Shown here piece by piece: positions 12,392 through 24,893 of a stretch of DNA of 57,288 nucleotides. The number at the start of each line of letters is the position of its first letter. The first letter of the stretch is position 1. Both the position numbers and the translations under genes were made by a program. The notes below the pieces were generated by a model, which saw nothing but the letters and a program-made list of their open reading frames with translations, had not been told where the DNA came from and made no database searches. The stretch is from Basidiobolus meristosporus CBS 931.73 (Eukaryota; Basidiobolomycota; Basidiobolomycetes; Basidiobolales; Basidiobolaceae): positions 1-57,288 of the forward strand of contig MCFE01000566.1 in assembly GCA_002104905.1 (NCBI GenBank), written 5' to 3'.

Positions 12392-14565
12392 TCAAGAACG
12401 GCGGAATTTCATGGCGACCTTTCGCTTTTGCGACATATTTAGAACAGCTGTTGAAACAGGGTGGATTGAGTAACTTGGATGAATTTGCAGATAAATTGAA
12501 CGTGCCGTACCATCCTTTCTCTTAACACGATCTCCATAAAAGTGCTGGGATTTAAAGTCGCTGATAGATTCGGGAACCGGCTTGCTCTTCGCTTGGTTAG
12601 TTAAGGAGACCACCTTGATATTGCTAGATGAAAAAGTTAATACGAAGGTAAACGTACATTTTAGAATGCAGACTATCTCACCCTATATTTTTTTCACCCT
12701 TCACTCTCTTTTGCTTACGACTAGTTTCTTCCAATTCCTCCAAGTCATCAAGTCGAGTATGCTTCCCATGCTTTACGGGCTTTTTCTCAGCAGGCCTATT
12801 GATGTCAAACTTTGAGTAAAACAACGCCTATGGGCGGCAGGACATTTTGAGAGAGCACTTACTTCGTCGCATCCATATCAGCGACCATTTCAAGCATCTC
12901 CAATGGTAATGTAGTAGGAATTTCAAGCGGCTCCGCTTCTTCTTCTGGTTCAAACTCTATCTCGGGAAGTTTTTTCTGAGACATACGGTCCTTCTTGGCA
13001 GCCTTTTGCTTCTTCAATTTCGTGTCTACCTCGCGTCTTTTGCTCTTTTGTTGCTCAGCGAGAAGCTGTGCAGCTTCACGTTCTTGTCTCTTCGCCTCCA
13101 ATGCTGAGGATTTGCCAGTACTCATAGAAATGGCCTCAGGCGCATCATCATCACTGTCACTATTCTCTGGCTCGCTTGGCTGAGCATATTCGCCAACATC
13201 AGATGTCGGGGCATTTTGGGCAACATCCTCCATCTCTTCATCCGATTCATTGTCTGGTTGCTCATCAAATATTTGATGAGTGCCAGTACTGTTTGATTTA
13301 GGAGTTGTCTGCTTTGAGGCAGCTTTCGGCGACTCAGGTTCAGGAGTGGTAGCCTTGGTTGCGTCTTGTTCTTGTGTTGTTGATTCTGGTGAACCAATAT
13401 CGGACGTACCAGAGATCACGGTATCGTTTTGGACGGACTCTTGAGAAACTGTAACTTCTTCAGTTATTTTCATCTCCGCATCCTCTAAACTGCTTCTTAC
13501 AGTAGTTGTTGTGATATCCTTACGGACAGATTGTGGTGTGGTTTGATTAGAACCAGCCCCAATCTTAACTGATGTAGAAGTTGTTCTTTGTATCAAAATA
13601 TCGTCCTCCAAAATGGCATCACCTTTAGGCCCCAAAGGCGAATTAAACTCGTCATTAAATAAGGGCGATTGTCTAGCTCTTTCAGCCTAGAGCAAATGCA
13701 AAAGACAATTGTTATCAGCTTCATCCAAGTATGAAAACATTTAACCTAGATAGCTTACACTCTTAAAAGGCTTCGCTTCGGGGGTACCAGGCTTGAATGG
13801 GCTTTTAACATCTAGGGGAATAGATCTATTATCCCCCAATGTAGCAACAATACTAATTTCATCCTCCTTGTTCTCGTCACTCTCCTCTTGGCTTTGTACA
13901 AGATCACTTATGAGGTTTCTCTTGGGCATTTCTTCCTTCTGAGCTCTAGTAACAGGTGCAGGAGTTTCCAAGGTTGCAGCTTTTCTACCGCGCCTGCTAG
14001 TAGCAGGTGTTTTAGCGGAGAGAGGCTCTGCAATGGTGGGGCGAGGCTCGGTCTTACGTGCACGACTACGCAAACGCTTGACAAGTGGGGGAGAGGTCAA
14101 CTGAGGGGTGGAAGGAGTAGACTGCTCCGGCTCCTCATTCTGTGAAGCAATCTCGGTTTGTTCTGATTCAGCTGCATTCACCGTTTGATCATCTACTGGT
14201 TGCTCTTGTTTTTCTTTGGGCAACCTGCCTCTAGGACGTAGAGTGGTTTTTGGTGTAGCTGCTGAAGCTTCGGCAACTTTTGACACCCTGGCAACTGGCT
14301 GGGTTTTAGCTCTGCTTTCCGAGGCATTTCTAGAGCTCCTTGCAGCGGGGGTTTGTGGCTCAGCCTCGGCTAGATTGAGTTTGCCCCTGGGCAAAGGTGT
14401 CCTAGATTCTTTACTTGGTGAAGACGGTTCTTCAATGGGGTTTTCATTCTTTCTAAGACGACTACGAAGACGAGAAGAAATGGGAGGAGAAGTAAGATTT
14501 CGGAGGCCAGTCTTGGGGGTAGAAGGGATTTCGCCTCTGGGCTTGCGGGGAGTCTTGGGAGGCAT
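12392..14565 (-). CDS. UTP16: U3 snoRNP-associated protein Utp16/Bud21 family
   Basis: Member of the small-subunit processome that processes pre-18S rRNA in the nucleolus. Five exons (14565-13759, 13686-12863, 12795-12682, 12623-12511, 12447-12392) join in phase to 637 residues. The first 270 residues are basic, rich in S/T-P sites and RLRSR motifs (PPISSRLRSRLRK, LVKRLRSRARK) and begin MPPKTPRKPRG, suggesting DNA or RNA contact and possible CDK control. The middle is acidic (EPENSDSDDDAPEAIS), followed by a charged helix (EAKRQEREAAQLLAEQQKSK, then RREVDTKLKKQK) that is the family hallmark. The C-terminus has SISDFKSQHFYGDRVKRK and a basic end. The protein is longer than yeast Bud21 (about 214 residues) because of the N-terminal half. 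Family call is good; the N-terminal extension's role is unknown. Confidence 0.8.
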
Positions 14566-15229
14566 GTTGACCTACAAAAAATATATACGCTTATTTCAGA
14601 ACAGATTGTTAGCCGAGCCCTTAGACCTGAAGTGTCTTCAACAATACCTTGATTATCTTTTGGATATAAAGAGAAACAAAAAGAATGTATCAATGTAGTG
14701 TGGTGGCTCAAGGATACCAATGAAACACGAAAAGTGACGTTTTTTATGTTTATTTCCAATCATCATGTTGCTCATTTTATCCTATCCCTATGGCCACATA
14801 ATTCATTGTACTTGAAATTTTTTTTCGTTCCTCAAATTTCTATTGAAATCTCCAGCATCCCGAACCCAGCTCATCAGGAAAGCATTTGCTCATTGTTATT
14901 AACACCGAAGAATCAGATCATTGATGGGAATGGTGAGCCCAATTGGGATAATATTTGACCTTTTAATACTGTGAAGTTGGAGTATTCACATGGTTTCCTT
15001 AAATCTAGATATTTCGCTTGGGGAAGCTTTCAACAAAAACGGATGATTTCTCTGGATATACGACCTCTTACCACACGATCTTCAATTATTTACAAATCAA
15101 AGAACGAGTCAGACTTGCATGAAAATATCGAAAAAACCCGGAAAGAATTATATTATATGGAAGGTATGGGGAGGAGAGTAACAGTGCTGGGAGTTGGCAG
15201 TTCTAATGTGATTCTAAACCATATCCAGA
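14566..15229. other. Intergenic stretch between Pwp1 and Utp16
   Basis: About 660 AT-rich bases holding the Utp16 upstream region and the Pwp1 3' end. No coding signal, RNA gene or repeat recognised. Confidence 0.6.
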
Positions 15230-16744
15230 TTAGATATCCATGGATTCATCGTCCTCATCATCAACATCGGCTTCCATTTCATCATCATCTTCAGATTCGC
15301 TGTCATCAGCAGGTAGGGTAAGAGTGGGCTTCTCTTCGACTACAGCTTCAGATCCGGGAGCGATACCGCGCCCTTCAAATGAGCGACGAACACCAGGGTT
15401 GGTAGCCAAGTCCCAAATATGAACTTCACCCTTGGAACCAGCAACTCCGAGCTGGAAAGCAGAATCAGGGCAGAAGGTTGCACTGAAGATCTTTCCAACA
15501 TCCAAGTTACGGCTGGTAACCATACTGGGTTTGTTCTCCTTAATATCCCAAACCTTGACAACCTTATCAGTAGAGCCTGTAACAAGTAGTCCAGGGATAA
15601 CTGGGTTGACATCCATAGCGGAGACAGGGGAGTCGTGGGCATGAAGTGTGAACAAGGCGGAGGTATTGGGGTTACGAACGTCAAAGCACTGAACGGTTCC
15701 AGATTCAGTTGAAACATAGAATTGTTGAGGTTGGAATGGATCCCATCTGATGCATTCAACATCGGACTCAATAGTCCAGGTAGAGATACTTTCGGGTGAG
15801 CGAGAGTCGAAGGCAGCAATGACTTTATCGTAACCACCGGTAAGCATAACAGTGGATTCAACAGGATGCCACATCACAGTCTGGACCTTATCCTTGTGGT
15901 GGTCGAAGGATCTGACGCATGAGGCGGTGGCCAAATCCCAGATCTTGACTGTGGTATCGGCTGAAGAACTAGCAAGGAGATTACGATGGTTCTTGTTCCA
16001 AGAGAGAGACATAACGGCATCAGTATGATAGTTGGGGTTGACCTTCTTGGCCTTTTTGCCGCGCTTGGCTTTCTTGTCGGGATTGCCAAGAATGAGATCG
16101 GGATACATGGAGTCTACGGTGTCCAAATCCCAGATTTCAATATCAGGGTCGAATGTTCCAACGGCGACGAAGTTTCCTGATCCCTCACCAGCTTGCTTGC
16201 CGACCTTGAAGTCGAGCCACTCAAGGCACAATGGGAAAGATGGCAACATAATGTCATGATGAACATACAGGTTGTCTTCGTTTTCTTCGTACACATAAAT
16301 CTCCATGTGACTGATATCGTCCTCAGTCTTGGCAGCAAGCAAGAGATTGTCGGTAGGCAAGATTTGGAGCTCTTCTTTCTCGGAGTCTTCTTCGTCATTG
16401 ATGGTGATATATGGGTCTTCCTTGTTCGAGTTATAGTAAGTCAGACCTTTGACTTTACCGAAAATCGAAACGTCCTGCTCCTCTCCCTCCTCTTCCTCAG
16501 GGGCAGGAGTATCGTAGTTTTCGAGATCATATTCGGCCAATTCAGGATCAATGACAGTTTCCTTCTCAGCTGCCTCAACTTCGGCGCCGGTTTCCTCCTG
16601 CGCTTCTTCTAGTTCACCTTGTGCGCGAGCGAGTTCTTCGGCAGCAAGGGTCTGGATTCTTTCGTACTCTTTCTCGTCGATATCATATTTCTTTGGGTTC
16701 TCACTAGCAACACCCCTTCTAATCCAGCATAAGGCGGAGATCAT
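15230..16744 (-). CDS. PWP1: Periodic tryptophan protein 1 (Pwp1), WD40 ribosome-biogenesis factor
   Basis: Nucleolar WD40 protein needed for 25S rRNA processing and 60S assembly. Intronless, 504 residues. I start at the ATG at 16744 because MISALCWIRRGVASENPKKY matches the family N-terminus; the open frame continues upstream but is unlike the family. An acidic stretch (EEEEGEEQDVSIF, then EDPYITINDEEDSEKEELQI) is followed by LYVHHDIMLPSFPLCLEWLD and a propeller with clear WD repeats (VGTFDPDIEIWDLD, ASSSADTTVKIWDLA, VTGSTDKVVKVWDI, VAGSKGEVHIWDLA). A lysine-rich insert (KKAKRGKKAKKVN) could aid nucleolar targeting. The tail is strongly acidic (DDSESEDDDEME). Divergent from histone H3 across 1.4 kb. 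Confidence 0.95.
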   Translation of the reverse strand: MISALCWIRRGVASENPKKYDIDEKEYERIQTLAAEELARAQGELEEAQEETGAEVEAAEKETVIDPELAEYDLENYDTPAPEEEEGEEQDVSIFGKVKGLTYYNSNKEDPYITINDEEDSEKEELQILPTDNLLLAAKTEDDISHMEIYVYEENEDNLYVHHDIMLPSFPLCLEWLDFKVGKQAGEGSGNFVAVGTFDPDIEIWDLDTVDSMYPDLILGNPDKKAKRGKKAKKVNPNYHTDAVMSLSWNKNHRNLLASSSADTTVKIWDLATASCVRSFDHHKDKVQTVMWHPVESTVMLTGGYDKVIAAFDSRSPESISTWTIESDVECIRWDPFQPQQFYVSTESGTVQCFDVRNPNTSALFTLHAHDSPVSAMDVNPVIPGLLVTGSTDKVVKVWDIKENKPSMVTSRNLDVGKIFSATFCPDSAFQLGVAGSKGEVHIWDLATNPGVRRSFEGRGIAPGSEAVVEEKPTLTLPADDSESEDDDEMEADVDDEDDESMDI

Positions 16745-16940
16745 GGCGAAGTGAAAAGTCAATAGAAAGTAAGAAGAAAAGAGTGTGCTGAAAACGAAAA
16801 CTCCTCGACTTTTTTCTAACTGCAACGAAAATCCTCTTCACCACATTAATCTGATCACTTTTTTTCTTGCTGATCATCCATTAGTATCAAACGAACTATT
16901 TTTCTTTTTTTTTTCAGACCTACAGTGAGGCTTCGTCGCA

Positions 16941-16948
16941 TCACGTGA
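16941..16948. promoter_or_regulatory. TCACGTGA palindrome (CACGTG E-box type)
   Basis: An 8-base perfect palindrome with a CACGTG core, 197 bases upstream of the Pwp1 start. bHLH factors such as Cbf1 relatives bind this motif; binding here is inference. Confidence 0.45.
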
Positions 16949-17357
16949 TATATATTACAGGATTATTTGTACCAGAACTACTAATCAATGGAGTAAGAAT
17001 CCGGCAGTCCACAGATCTGCAAATCAAGAAATAGCAGATTGCGGTGAAGAATGGGCCGGCATAATCCAAGCAAAATTGGCACAACATTGGATAGAGTATT
17101 GGCAATCCCATTCCAAGAGTTGCCGGAGCTGAATTCAGCAAGGATCCATTAGGAAACATTACTAACGATATCAGTTTTCCTAGTCTGGCTGGAGGTTTCC
17201 CAAATCAACCCTAGCATGCTTTGGTTGTAGGATTATGACTCTGGGGCATCCGGATTACTATTATTTATATCCTGCAAATTTGAGCAGTGGCATGTACATA
17301 TCTTGATATATGGGCATACCCTCCCCACTAGAGGCTAGTTGATGGACCACCTTCGTG

Positions 17358-17365
17358 TCACGTGA
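17358..17365. promoter_or_regulatory. Second TCACGTGA palindrome
   Basis: Identical 8-base palindrome, about 410 bases from the first, lying between Pwp1 and H3. Two copies in 1.4 kb suggest a shared bHLH-type regulator, which is not shown by sequence alone. Confidence 0.45.
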
Positions 17366-18092
17366 CATAGAATAGAGAGATACATCCGCCGCTAATTATA
17401 GATAAATAACGCTTGAAGGGAAGAGCTAGATGGCTCATGTGATTGCTCGACCATTGCTGCCCAACTGTCAACCATTCAATTTGTTGGCCTCTGCCCAGAA
17501 GTAATTAAATGTGTTGATACTGATCAACTATTCGCTGGCCCAACATAGAGTTGTGATTGACTTGGCCACTAGAAAGAATTGCCGTCCTTGATGGGTTTGA
17601 TCAATCATTATTGCTGAAACATTCTTTCAGTCTTCAGTGAGCCAAGGCATTTCGTATTACAATACCATCAGGCGATACACCTCAAAGAATTTGAGTGGGA
17701 ATAGTCATGAGCACCATGTATGTATATATTTATATATTGAGTTTGCTATTGAAACGGCATTGACTTGGAGTATCACCCCTTGCAACTGCCCCAACAATAC
17801 CTAGCTTGGATGCGTCATTCTCTATTGCTTAAACACGGATGATTTTATTGGATTTCTATTCCAGATCTGTCAGAGTTAAAGCTAAAGGCCAACCAAAAAT
17901 GTGAAAGAAATCTCGCCGATCTTTAGTTTACATCCTACTATTTATTCCTATATATATACTCCAGCCATATGTTGGTGATATCATTCCATGCAACACTTTA
18001 TCACACGATATTTCTAGAGATATGAATCAGTTTATTGTTGAATAGCCAACCAATGAATTCTTATGGGGGATAGAATTCAAGTTAGACTTGAA

Positions 18093-18100
18093 TATAAATA
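18093..18100 (+). promoter_or_regulatory. TATA box of histone H3
   Basis: TATAAATA lies 83 bases upstream of the H3 ATG, a plausible core promoter spacing. Confidence 0.6.
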
Positions 18101-18124
18101 GTTGATCCATGCCCTGAATTATAA

Positions 18125-18586
<462 letters not shown>

Positions 18587-19242
18587 AGAGGTTCTGGTTG
18601 CGAGAGCTACCCCTAGTTCCTTGTTAGCTTAACTTTCAACAATTATTTTCACGATAAACCTGTATTCTTTATTATATTTGTTTCATCGCTATTTACATGT
18701 ATAATCTTTCTTATTTTATAAATGGCCTTTAGTTCGTATTGGAAATAAATTCGAAGAGTAAAGGACATCGAAGAGAGATGGTTGATTCGTTGCTGAAAAC
18801 CGAAGGTGAATTGCAATCATGAAAAATTTGAGATGGCTCTAAGGTAGCGTGGTGGACGAGGATAGGGCGAGTTTACCTTCGAGGGCACTCAGCTCAAACA
18901 ACTGGTCAATGATCAATCATAGGTGGCGTACCAGAATTCCAATTATTAGGCTAAGACCGAATTAGCTGTCATCTTCATAAATGTAATGGCTCCAACATGA
19001 CTACGTCTACTTGATTCGCTTGATGTATTTCTAATTTTCAGGTACCTTGCCTGTCGATGTCGTGTCAAACAAAGGCGATTAGATGTAACAGCTTATTTTC
19101 AACTCCTTGTACTGTGAATTTTATCAACTGATTTGATGGAATAAGCAAGCGAGGAACAAAGTACACTTAGAGAAAACCAAATAGAGCCTACGAAGATAAT
19201 GGGGGGGGGTGAAGGGAGGGGAGGGAACGATCATTAAAAACA
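18587..19242. other. Intergenic stretch between histone H3 and EFL1
   Basis: About 650 bases between two convergent genes. A G9-10 run begins at about 19201, close to the EFL1 stop. No coding signal or RNA gene recognised. Confidence 0.6.
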
Positions 19243-22200
19243 CTATTTGATCTTTAAAGTACGTTGCTTTTCTGCGTGTTCCACGATCTTTCTTTCCACA
19301 AATAGACCCTATGAGAGAAATTGGATATGGTTAGATGAATTTCACCAACTTGTTTTTTCATAGGGTTACGATTGACTTACCTTACGCTTTCGAACTCCGT
19401 CCATATACTTCTTGGCTAGATTCTCTTTATCGGCCTTTTCGCCCAAATCTTCTAGTTCCTCTTCAGTTGTGGGTACCCAGAATGGGTCCTGGTCCAACAT
19501 TTCGAATCCGCAGAATACCAATTGAGGACTGGCAGCGCCAGATGTACGCTTACGAATATCGTCGGCAAAACCGAAACTTTCCACGACGGGTAGTAAGGCC
19601 TTGATGTGGAAGAATGGTGTCCCATCCTTCAGCTCTTCTGACAAGATCTTTCCTCTACGTCTGGATAAAACTGCGTATACCTTTCCTAACACATCGGTTT
19701 GCGCTTGAATTTCACAAGAATACATGGCTAGCAATAAGCGTGGAGACCAAGCCAGCAATCCTTGACGACAAGCTTCTTTCATTGCGTAGATTATCTGGCC
19801 GGAAACCATGCCGAGCTTAGAGCGAGCGGTGATGTCATCGTCTTCTTCGTCGTTCTCTACAATGAATTCCTCCAGGAAGAAGCACATTCCGGCCATGGGC
19901 TCAGAGCATAAAGGCCCGGCAAATGTAGCAAGCTGGAATCCGGTATTGATGCTTTCTTCGAACTCACGGATTGTGTTTCTGGTGGAGTCCAGTGCTTCAT
20001 CTTTGCTACCTTCTGGTGAATCCACTTCATCGTCACTCACTCGTGCTTCGGCCTTGGTGTCTTGCTTGAACCAAGACTTTCCTCCGGGGACATTGTTAAC
20101 CAAGATATTGGGTCCTGCACGCTTGGGCCCAAACATCCATATCTTATCAACAACACCTTGCCAGATGTCACCACCCGACTTCTTGAACTTGTGCTCCAAT
20201 TTCTCCTTGAATTCGGCTAGCGACAGCTCTTGCTTGATTGTGCTGGTGCCGGCAATGTCAGCAGTGATGTTCTCAGCCGTGACATCTTCCTCATTTGTCG
20301 AGTTCTTGTTGTCTTTTTCATTGGACAGTCTCTTTAGAGTGTTGATGTTTTTGTTGAGGAATTTCACAACCTTGGGTGGCAAGGGCATGGAGCGAATCTT
20401 AAGGGTGCACATCTTGTTGGGAGTAGACATGCTGATTACACCGCGTTGATCGTTTCTGGGTGCATCGGTAGGAACGACTGCCGTCTCACGGAATGGCACG
20501 ATTGGGGATGACACCTGAATCTCAATCTTGGCAAATCTCTCTTTCAGGTCAGTGAGGCATCTCTCAAGATGCAGCTCACCAGCGGTCAAAAGAACATGCT
20601 CACCAGTCTCTTGGACGACCACCTCTACTGATGGATCGGCTTGGTTTAGCATTCTGAGTCCCTCAACCAAAATTGGCATCTCGGACGGGTTGACTGGCTC
20701 CAAAGCCACACGAACAATAGGTGCGGTCTCATTCTTCGATGCCCCTAGACTGGGGCACTCCTTGGTGCTACTGATCGTACCGCTCTTCAAGATATGTCCC
20801 TCGATGCCCCCAATACCAAACACGTTTCCAGCAGGTACTTCTTGTAATGCCTGCAGCTCTCGTCCCATTATCAGATAAAGGTTCTGAACCTTGATCTGGC
20901 TACAATGGCGGTCCGGATATGCAGGATCATACTTCGGACCAAGCACGTACAAAGTTTGCCCAACACGTACGGTTCCTGAGTACACTCTAGCGAAGCCAAT
21001 TAGAACTTCTTTAGAAACGGGGTCACTAGAGGACTCGTCCACTTTTTCCTCCACTTTGTTTGGCTCTTCCAGGATTGCGGGATCCAGTGCGATTCCATGA
21101 TCGCCAGTAACTGACTGGCTGGCCTCTCTGGCTGCGCGAATAGTCCTGCCGCGTGCTCTCATTTCCTCTGCTGTCAGCTGGATTCTTCTGTTCTCCGGTA
21201 GTAATTCCTGAGGGACTGAGATCACCTTGGAGATATACGCAGCAACGGGGGATTCCTCCTTGCGTTCGCAATTGAACAACGCAGCCTCGAGTTCGTTCTT
21301 GGGGCTGGGGGCTTCGCTCTCGTAAGGGTACAAAATCTTCGGAATGCGGTAGCTCTGTGCATCCCGTGGGGAGGGAAGTTGATCGACAATTGCCAGAAGA
21401 ATGGAGGTGGACAATGGAAGCCATTGGCTGAATATGGCGCTTAGTAGAATCTTGGTGTCCTTGGATCTCATGTCGCGGGGCAAAATTTTAAGATTCAACG
21501 CCTTCACAATCTTCTCGATCTTCTCTTGGTTGCTAGCAACAAACGAATCTTTAGAGATGGTTAGGCCAGGCAATTGTGCGCGTAATACACTTACTTGTTC
21601 ATGACTACGCAGTCGTAAACTGCCCAGATGTTCTCCAGAACGAATTGCACGAACATCGGCTTGAGCTGGCGACCTTTTAAATGGCGATGTTGAATGATTC
21701 GCTTTGACTTCGGGTCCAGATAATAATCGCCCCATAGGGTCTTCTTGAGAAGGGATTCCTTGATCTTCAACTTATCGGCGTACAGTTGAGCGAATTGGTC
21801 GACCCTAGAAATCACCCAAGTCAGCAACACTCTTCACAACCACCCACTATTCAACATCGATGAAAACTACCTGAATGCCCAGCCATCGATGGCACTGGCG
21901 AACAGCACATTTCCTAACTCTGGTGCGAAATAAATATGAGAGTCATCTCTATCTTCTATGGTCCAATCATAAAATTGTTGCTCTAATGGCTCTGTTTCCG
22001 CTTCTGAATTGGTGCGAGCGATCTGTAAAGGAGTTGGGCCTCCAAAGTTACCAACTGGCTGTGTGTGTTTTCAAGGTATTGCCTACCTACCTTCTCGGCT
22101 TCAACCTTGCGGGCTTCTTCCTCCATCAATTCAGCAGTGAAGAACGTGGCCATGATGGCATTGACTTGCTCGAGGATGTTGTTTAAATGTGTGTAGGCTT

Positions 22201-22855
22201 CCAGAGGAGTAAGTTGGAGTTCGGTAATCAGCCTATCAATCTTGTTGAGCACCAACACTGGTCGAACATTTTCTAACCAAGCCTGTCGAAGTACTGTGTG
22301 GGTCTACTAAAAAGAATAGAGCATGATTAACTGAAACATTATACCAAGTGCCGGTCAACAGAATTTGGTTACCTGAGTACAAACACCTTCCACAGCGTCC
22401 ACAAGCACCAAAGCACCATCGCAAAGTCTAGAGGCCGTGGATACCTCACTATAGAAATCGACATGCCCGGGCGAATCGATCAAATTGATTAAATATTGTT
22501 CGGATTTCACGACGATTTCTGCTCAAGAGCAAGGCTTGGTTCAGCGCATTGTTGCAAATGTGGTAGTTTGACAAAAGCCACACTCACCATTTTCCTCGCG
22601 CATTCGCTTCATGATCTTGAAATACAAGCTAATGGCGCTAGACTCCATGGTAATCCCACGCATTTGCTCATCTTCACGACTATCTAAATACCGAATCTTT
22701 CCCGCGAGCTTGCCGGAGATGATTCCGTTGGAAGCAAGCAACGAATCTGACAGAGTGGTCTTTCCGTGATCGACATGGGCTAATATACAAATATTACGTA
22801 TGTTGCTGACATTGCTCTGAATAGAAGCAAGCTGTGCGGTGGTGATCGCTGGCAT
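19243..22855 (-). CDS. RIA1: Elongation factor-like GTPase 1 (Efl1/Ria1)
   Basis: Cytosolic GTPase that, with Sdo1/SBDS, evicts Tif6/eIF6 from pre-60S subunits so they can join 40S. Seven exons (22855-22588, 22518-22373, 22303-22091, 22022-21871, 21804-21595, 21532-19381, 19308-19243) join in phase to 1068 residues. G-domain motifs are clear: AHVDHGKT at residues 26-33, RGITM, DSPGH across exon two, and NKIDR. The insert with EARKVEAEK, the EF-2-like domain II ([20 protein letters not shown]) and the late domains follow ([20 protein letters not shown]). The C-terminus reads [15 protein letters not shown], close to the yeast protein, which confirms the last small exon. Length fits the family (about 1100). 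The acceptor before 21532 was chosen because it restores [14 protein letters not shown]. Confidence 0.96.
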
Positions 22856-22876
22856 TCTTTACTACTGATGGAATCT

Positions 22877-23572
22877 CTACAAATGTTGGGTTAAAAGAAA
22901 CTCGCTCGGACAAGCAAAGCCAATCCCAACCTTTACAGATAAGCAAAATCTACCACCAAACGATGTGTCGTTTTTTTTTTCGTTGAATTTGGTCAAGGCA
23001 GATGGGGAATTTGGATGACAAATGGCATTTTTAATCGGATGATTTTTAGACTGCGCATTGGAGCCTGCATGATTCTTCGTTTTCACGGTTGCTGCGGATC
23101 CATGGGAAACGGCATCTTGACTAAACTGCGCGTAGAAACATGCCATTAGTAATGAAAAGAATGTTCTACTCCCCAGGATCGCCACAGTCAACGCCGGACA
23201 GTGGCAATGTACGCCCTGCACTCGGTATAGAAAAGGCCCAACCGTGAGGCGAATCGGTTCATGGTGAGAATGGCCTAGCATTCGGCAAAGATTTCCCAAA
23301 GGTTTCATAACTGCGGAAATCCCTTGATGGAAGAGCAGTGGCTCAACAACTACGCTCGCTGGAAGTCCAACCCCAAATATGGGTTCTAGAACGAACCGGA
23401 TCAAGGGTTGTACTATCTGTACCACCATGCAAATCACGGAGGGGGATGGAGGAGTTGATCCGCAAAGAGCAAATAGTGAAATGGCCTTCTCAAGCACGGT
23501 AGGTGGCTTGTCCTTGCTGGGCTGCCTCTGAAGGCAACCAATTCTAGCAAGCTTAGGTTGTTGTGTTTTCAT
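22877..23572 (-). CDS. Hypothetical open frame of 231 codons upstream of EFL1
   Basis: An ATG-started frame on the same strand as EFL1, ending 21 bases before the EFL1 start. The translation contains two hydrophobic stretches (around residues 46-80 and 128-150) but no recognisable domain, and it would occupy the EFL1 promoter. It may be chance or an untranslated leader; I do not assign a function. Confidence 0.2.
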   Translation of the reverse strand: MKTQQPKLARIGCLQRQPSKDKPPTVLEKAISLFALCGSTPPSPSVICMVVQIVQPLIRFVLEPIFGVGLPASVVVEPLLFHQGISAVMKPLGNLCRMLGHSHHEPIRLTVGPFLYRVQGVHCHCPALTVAILGSRTFFSLLMACFYAQFSQDAVSHGSAATVKTKNHAGSNAQSKNHPIKNAICHPNSPSALTKFNEKKNDTSFGGRFCLSVKVGIGFACPSEFLLTQHL

Positions 23573-24893
23573 TTTGACTTGTTCTGTCGATCTCTTGGTA
23601 TTATGATCTCTGTCAATATCCCGTTGCTATCTAATGGATGATTTACAACATTCTCGTGGTAGTTTGCAGTTTGCATTCCGCAATACATTTTGGGGCAAAG
23701 TACTATCCAGTCGCACCGCCATGCTGCTGATATGAATGATTAAACTGTGCACTCCGAATAAGAACCCAGTCAACAAGCTGAAGATATCACTACTACACAG
23801 GTAAGACTATCCTGCTCCGTTGGTTGGTGCATAGGTTCATCAATACAGATATCCATTGAGTTGCAGATGATATGCTTTGGGGGGGGGGTGTTGATGGTCG
23901 AATGCGTTTCTTTGGTGGCTCAGGAACAGTGATGGTATATTAGAATTACCATGACCCCCTGCCATTACGAAGGTAAGGATACCTTCTTTGTTACCTGCCC
24001 AACGTAGCCGTGGTAAATGACCCGTAATCAATGTAAACATCGGTAAGTTGCACCAGAGTATGCGGATATCTGAGATAATAAATGATGATCATCAACCATA
24101 AACCTGGCAATATTCCCGAGTGTAAGTCTACGCGACATACTCTGATCTTGGCTGTATATTACTATGCAGCTCCCTTTGCATGAGCTCTTATTCAGAAAAC
24201 GTCCACCAGATCACTCGACTAACGCTGGGAAGTCTGTTCATCGTAGTGAATGCTCAAGCTCCGAGGAGGAACTTGTTGGCTACTCTAGAGATCAAAGATA
24301 TGTTGGATAGGACCAGAATTGTCAAGAATCTTTGATTCTCAAAATATCCACTGCGTTCCACACACCCTACAATTAACAATAAGACAAAAGAAATGCTCTT
24401 TCAATTCAATGGTCCAATAGACGAACACGCTGCCCAATATTTCTTTTCACTTCTCAGTGTCTAGAAGGGCTTGCTTCAAAATTAACATGGTTATGAGCAG
24501 TTTGGTGAATGGGTATCCAAATTGGGGTTGCACTTATGATGGGAAAACGGCCTACGTAAATTGCATCGTAGAATCTTGCCAACGCATTCAGCGGTACTAA
24601 GACAGGTCAAAACTCTTAGTTCGGGAATTTCACAATGCTATATATCCTCCAGAATTCATGAATGTAGGTGCTACTCTAACATGTACTACGGAGCCAGTCC
24701 GAAATTACTGTAGCTTCCAAGAGATGCAGAGTACAGAGCCCACTGTCGAGTCAACCCCGCATTTCCTGCTTGATCATTTTCCAATAAGTGAACTGTAAGA
24801 TGTCTGATGGTTCGGAACTTTGCACTGATAGCCATGGACGGCTTGAACTGCACCGTCACTCGAGGAGGCAGAAGTAGTACTAGAGACACGGGT
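23573..24893. other. Gene-free stretch between EFL1 and the PAAT-like gene
   Basis: About 1.3 kb with no frame I can support, no tRNA and no repeat apart from a G10 run beginning near 23879. Confidence 0.55.

Noticed and set aside
19201-19210. G runs at 19201 and 23879 as possible telomeric or regulatory elements
   Set aside because: Isolated homopolymers without a TTAGGG-like repeat; likely simple sequence.
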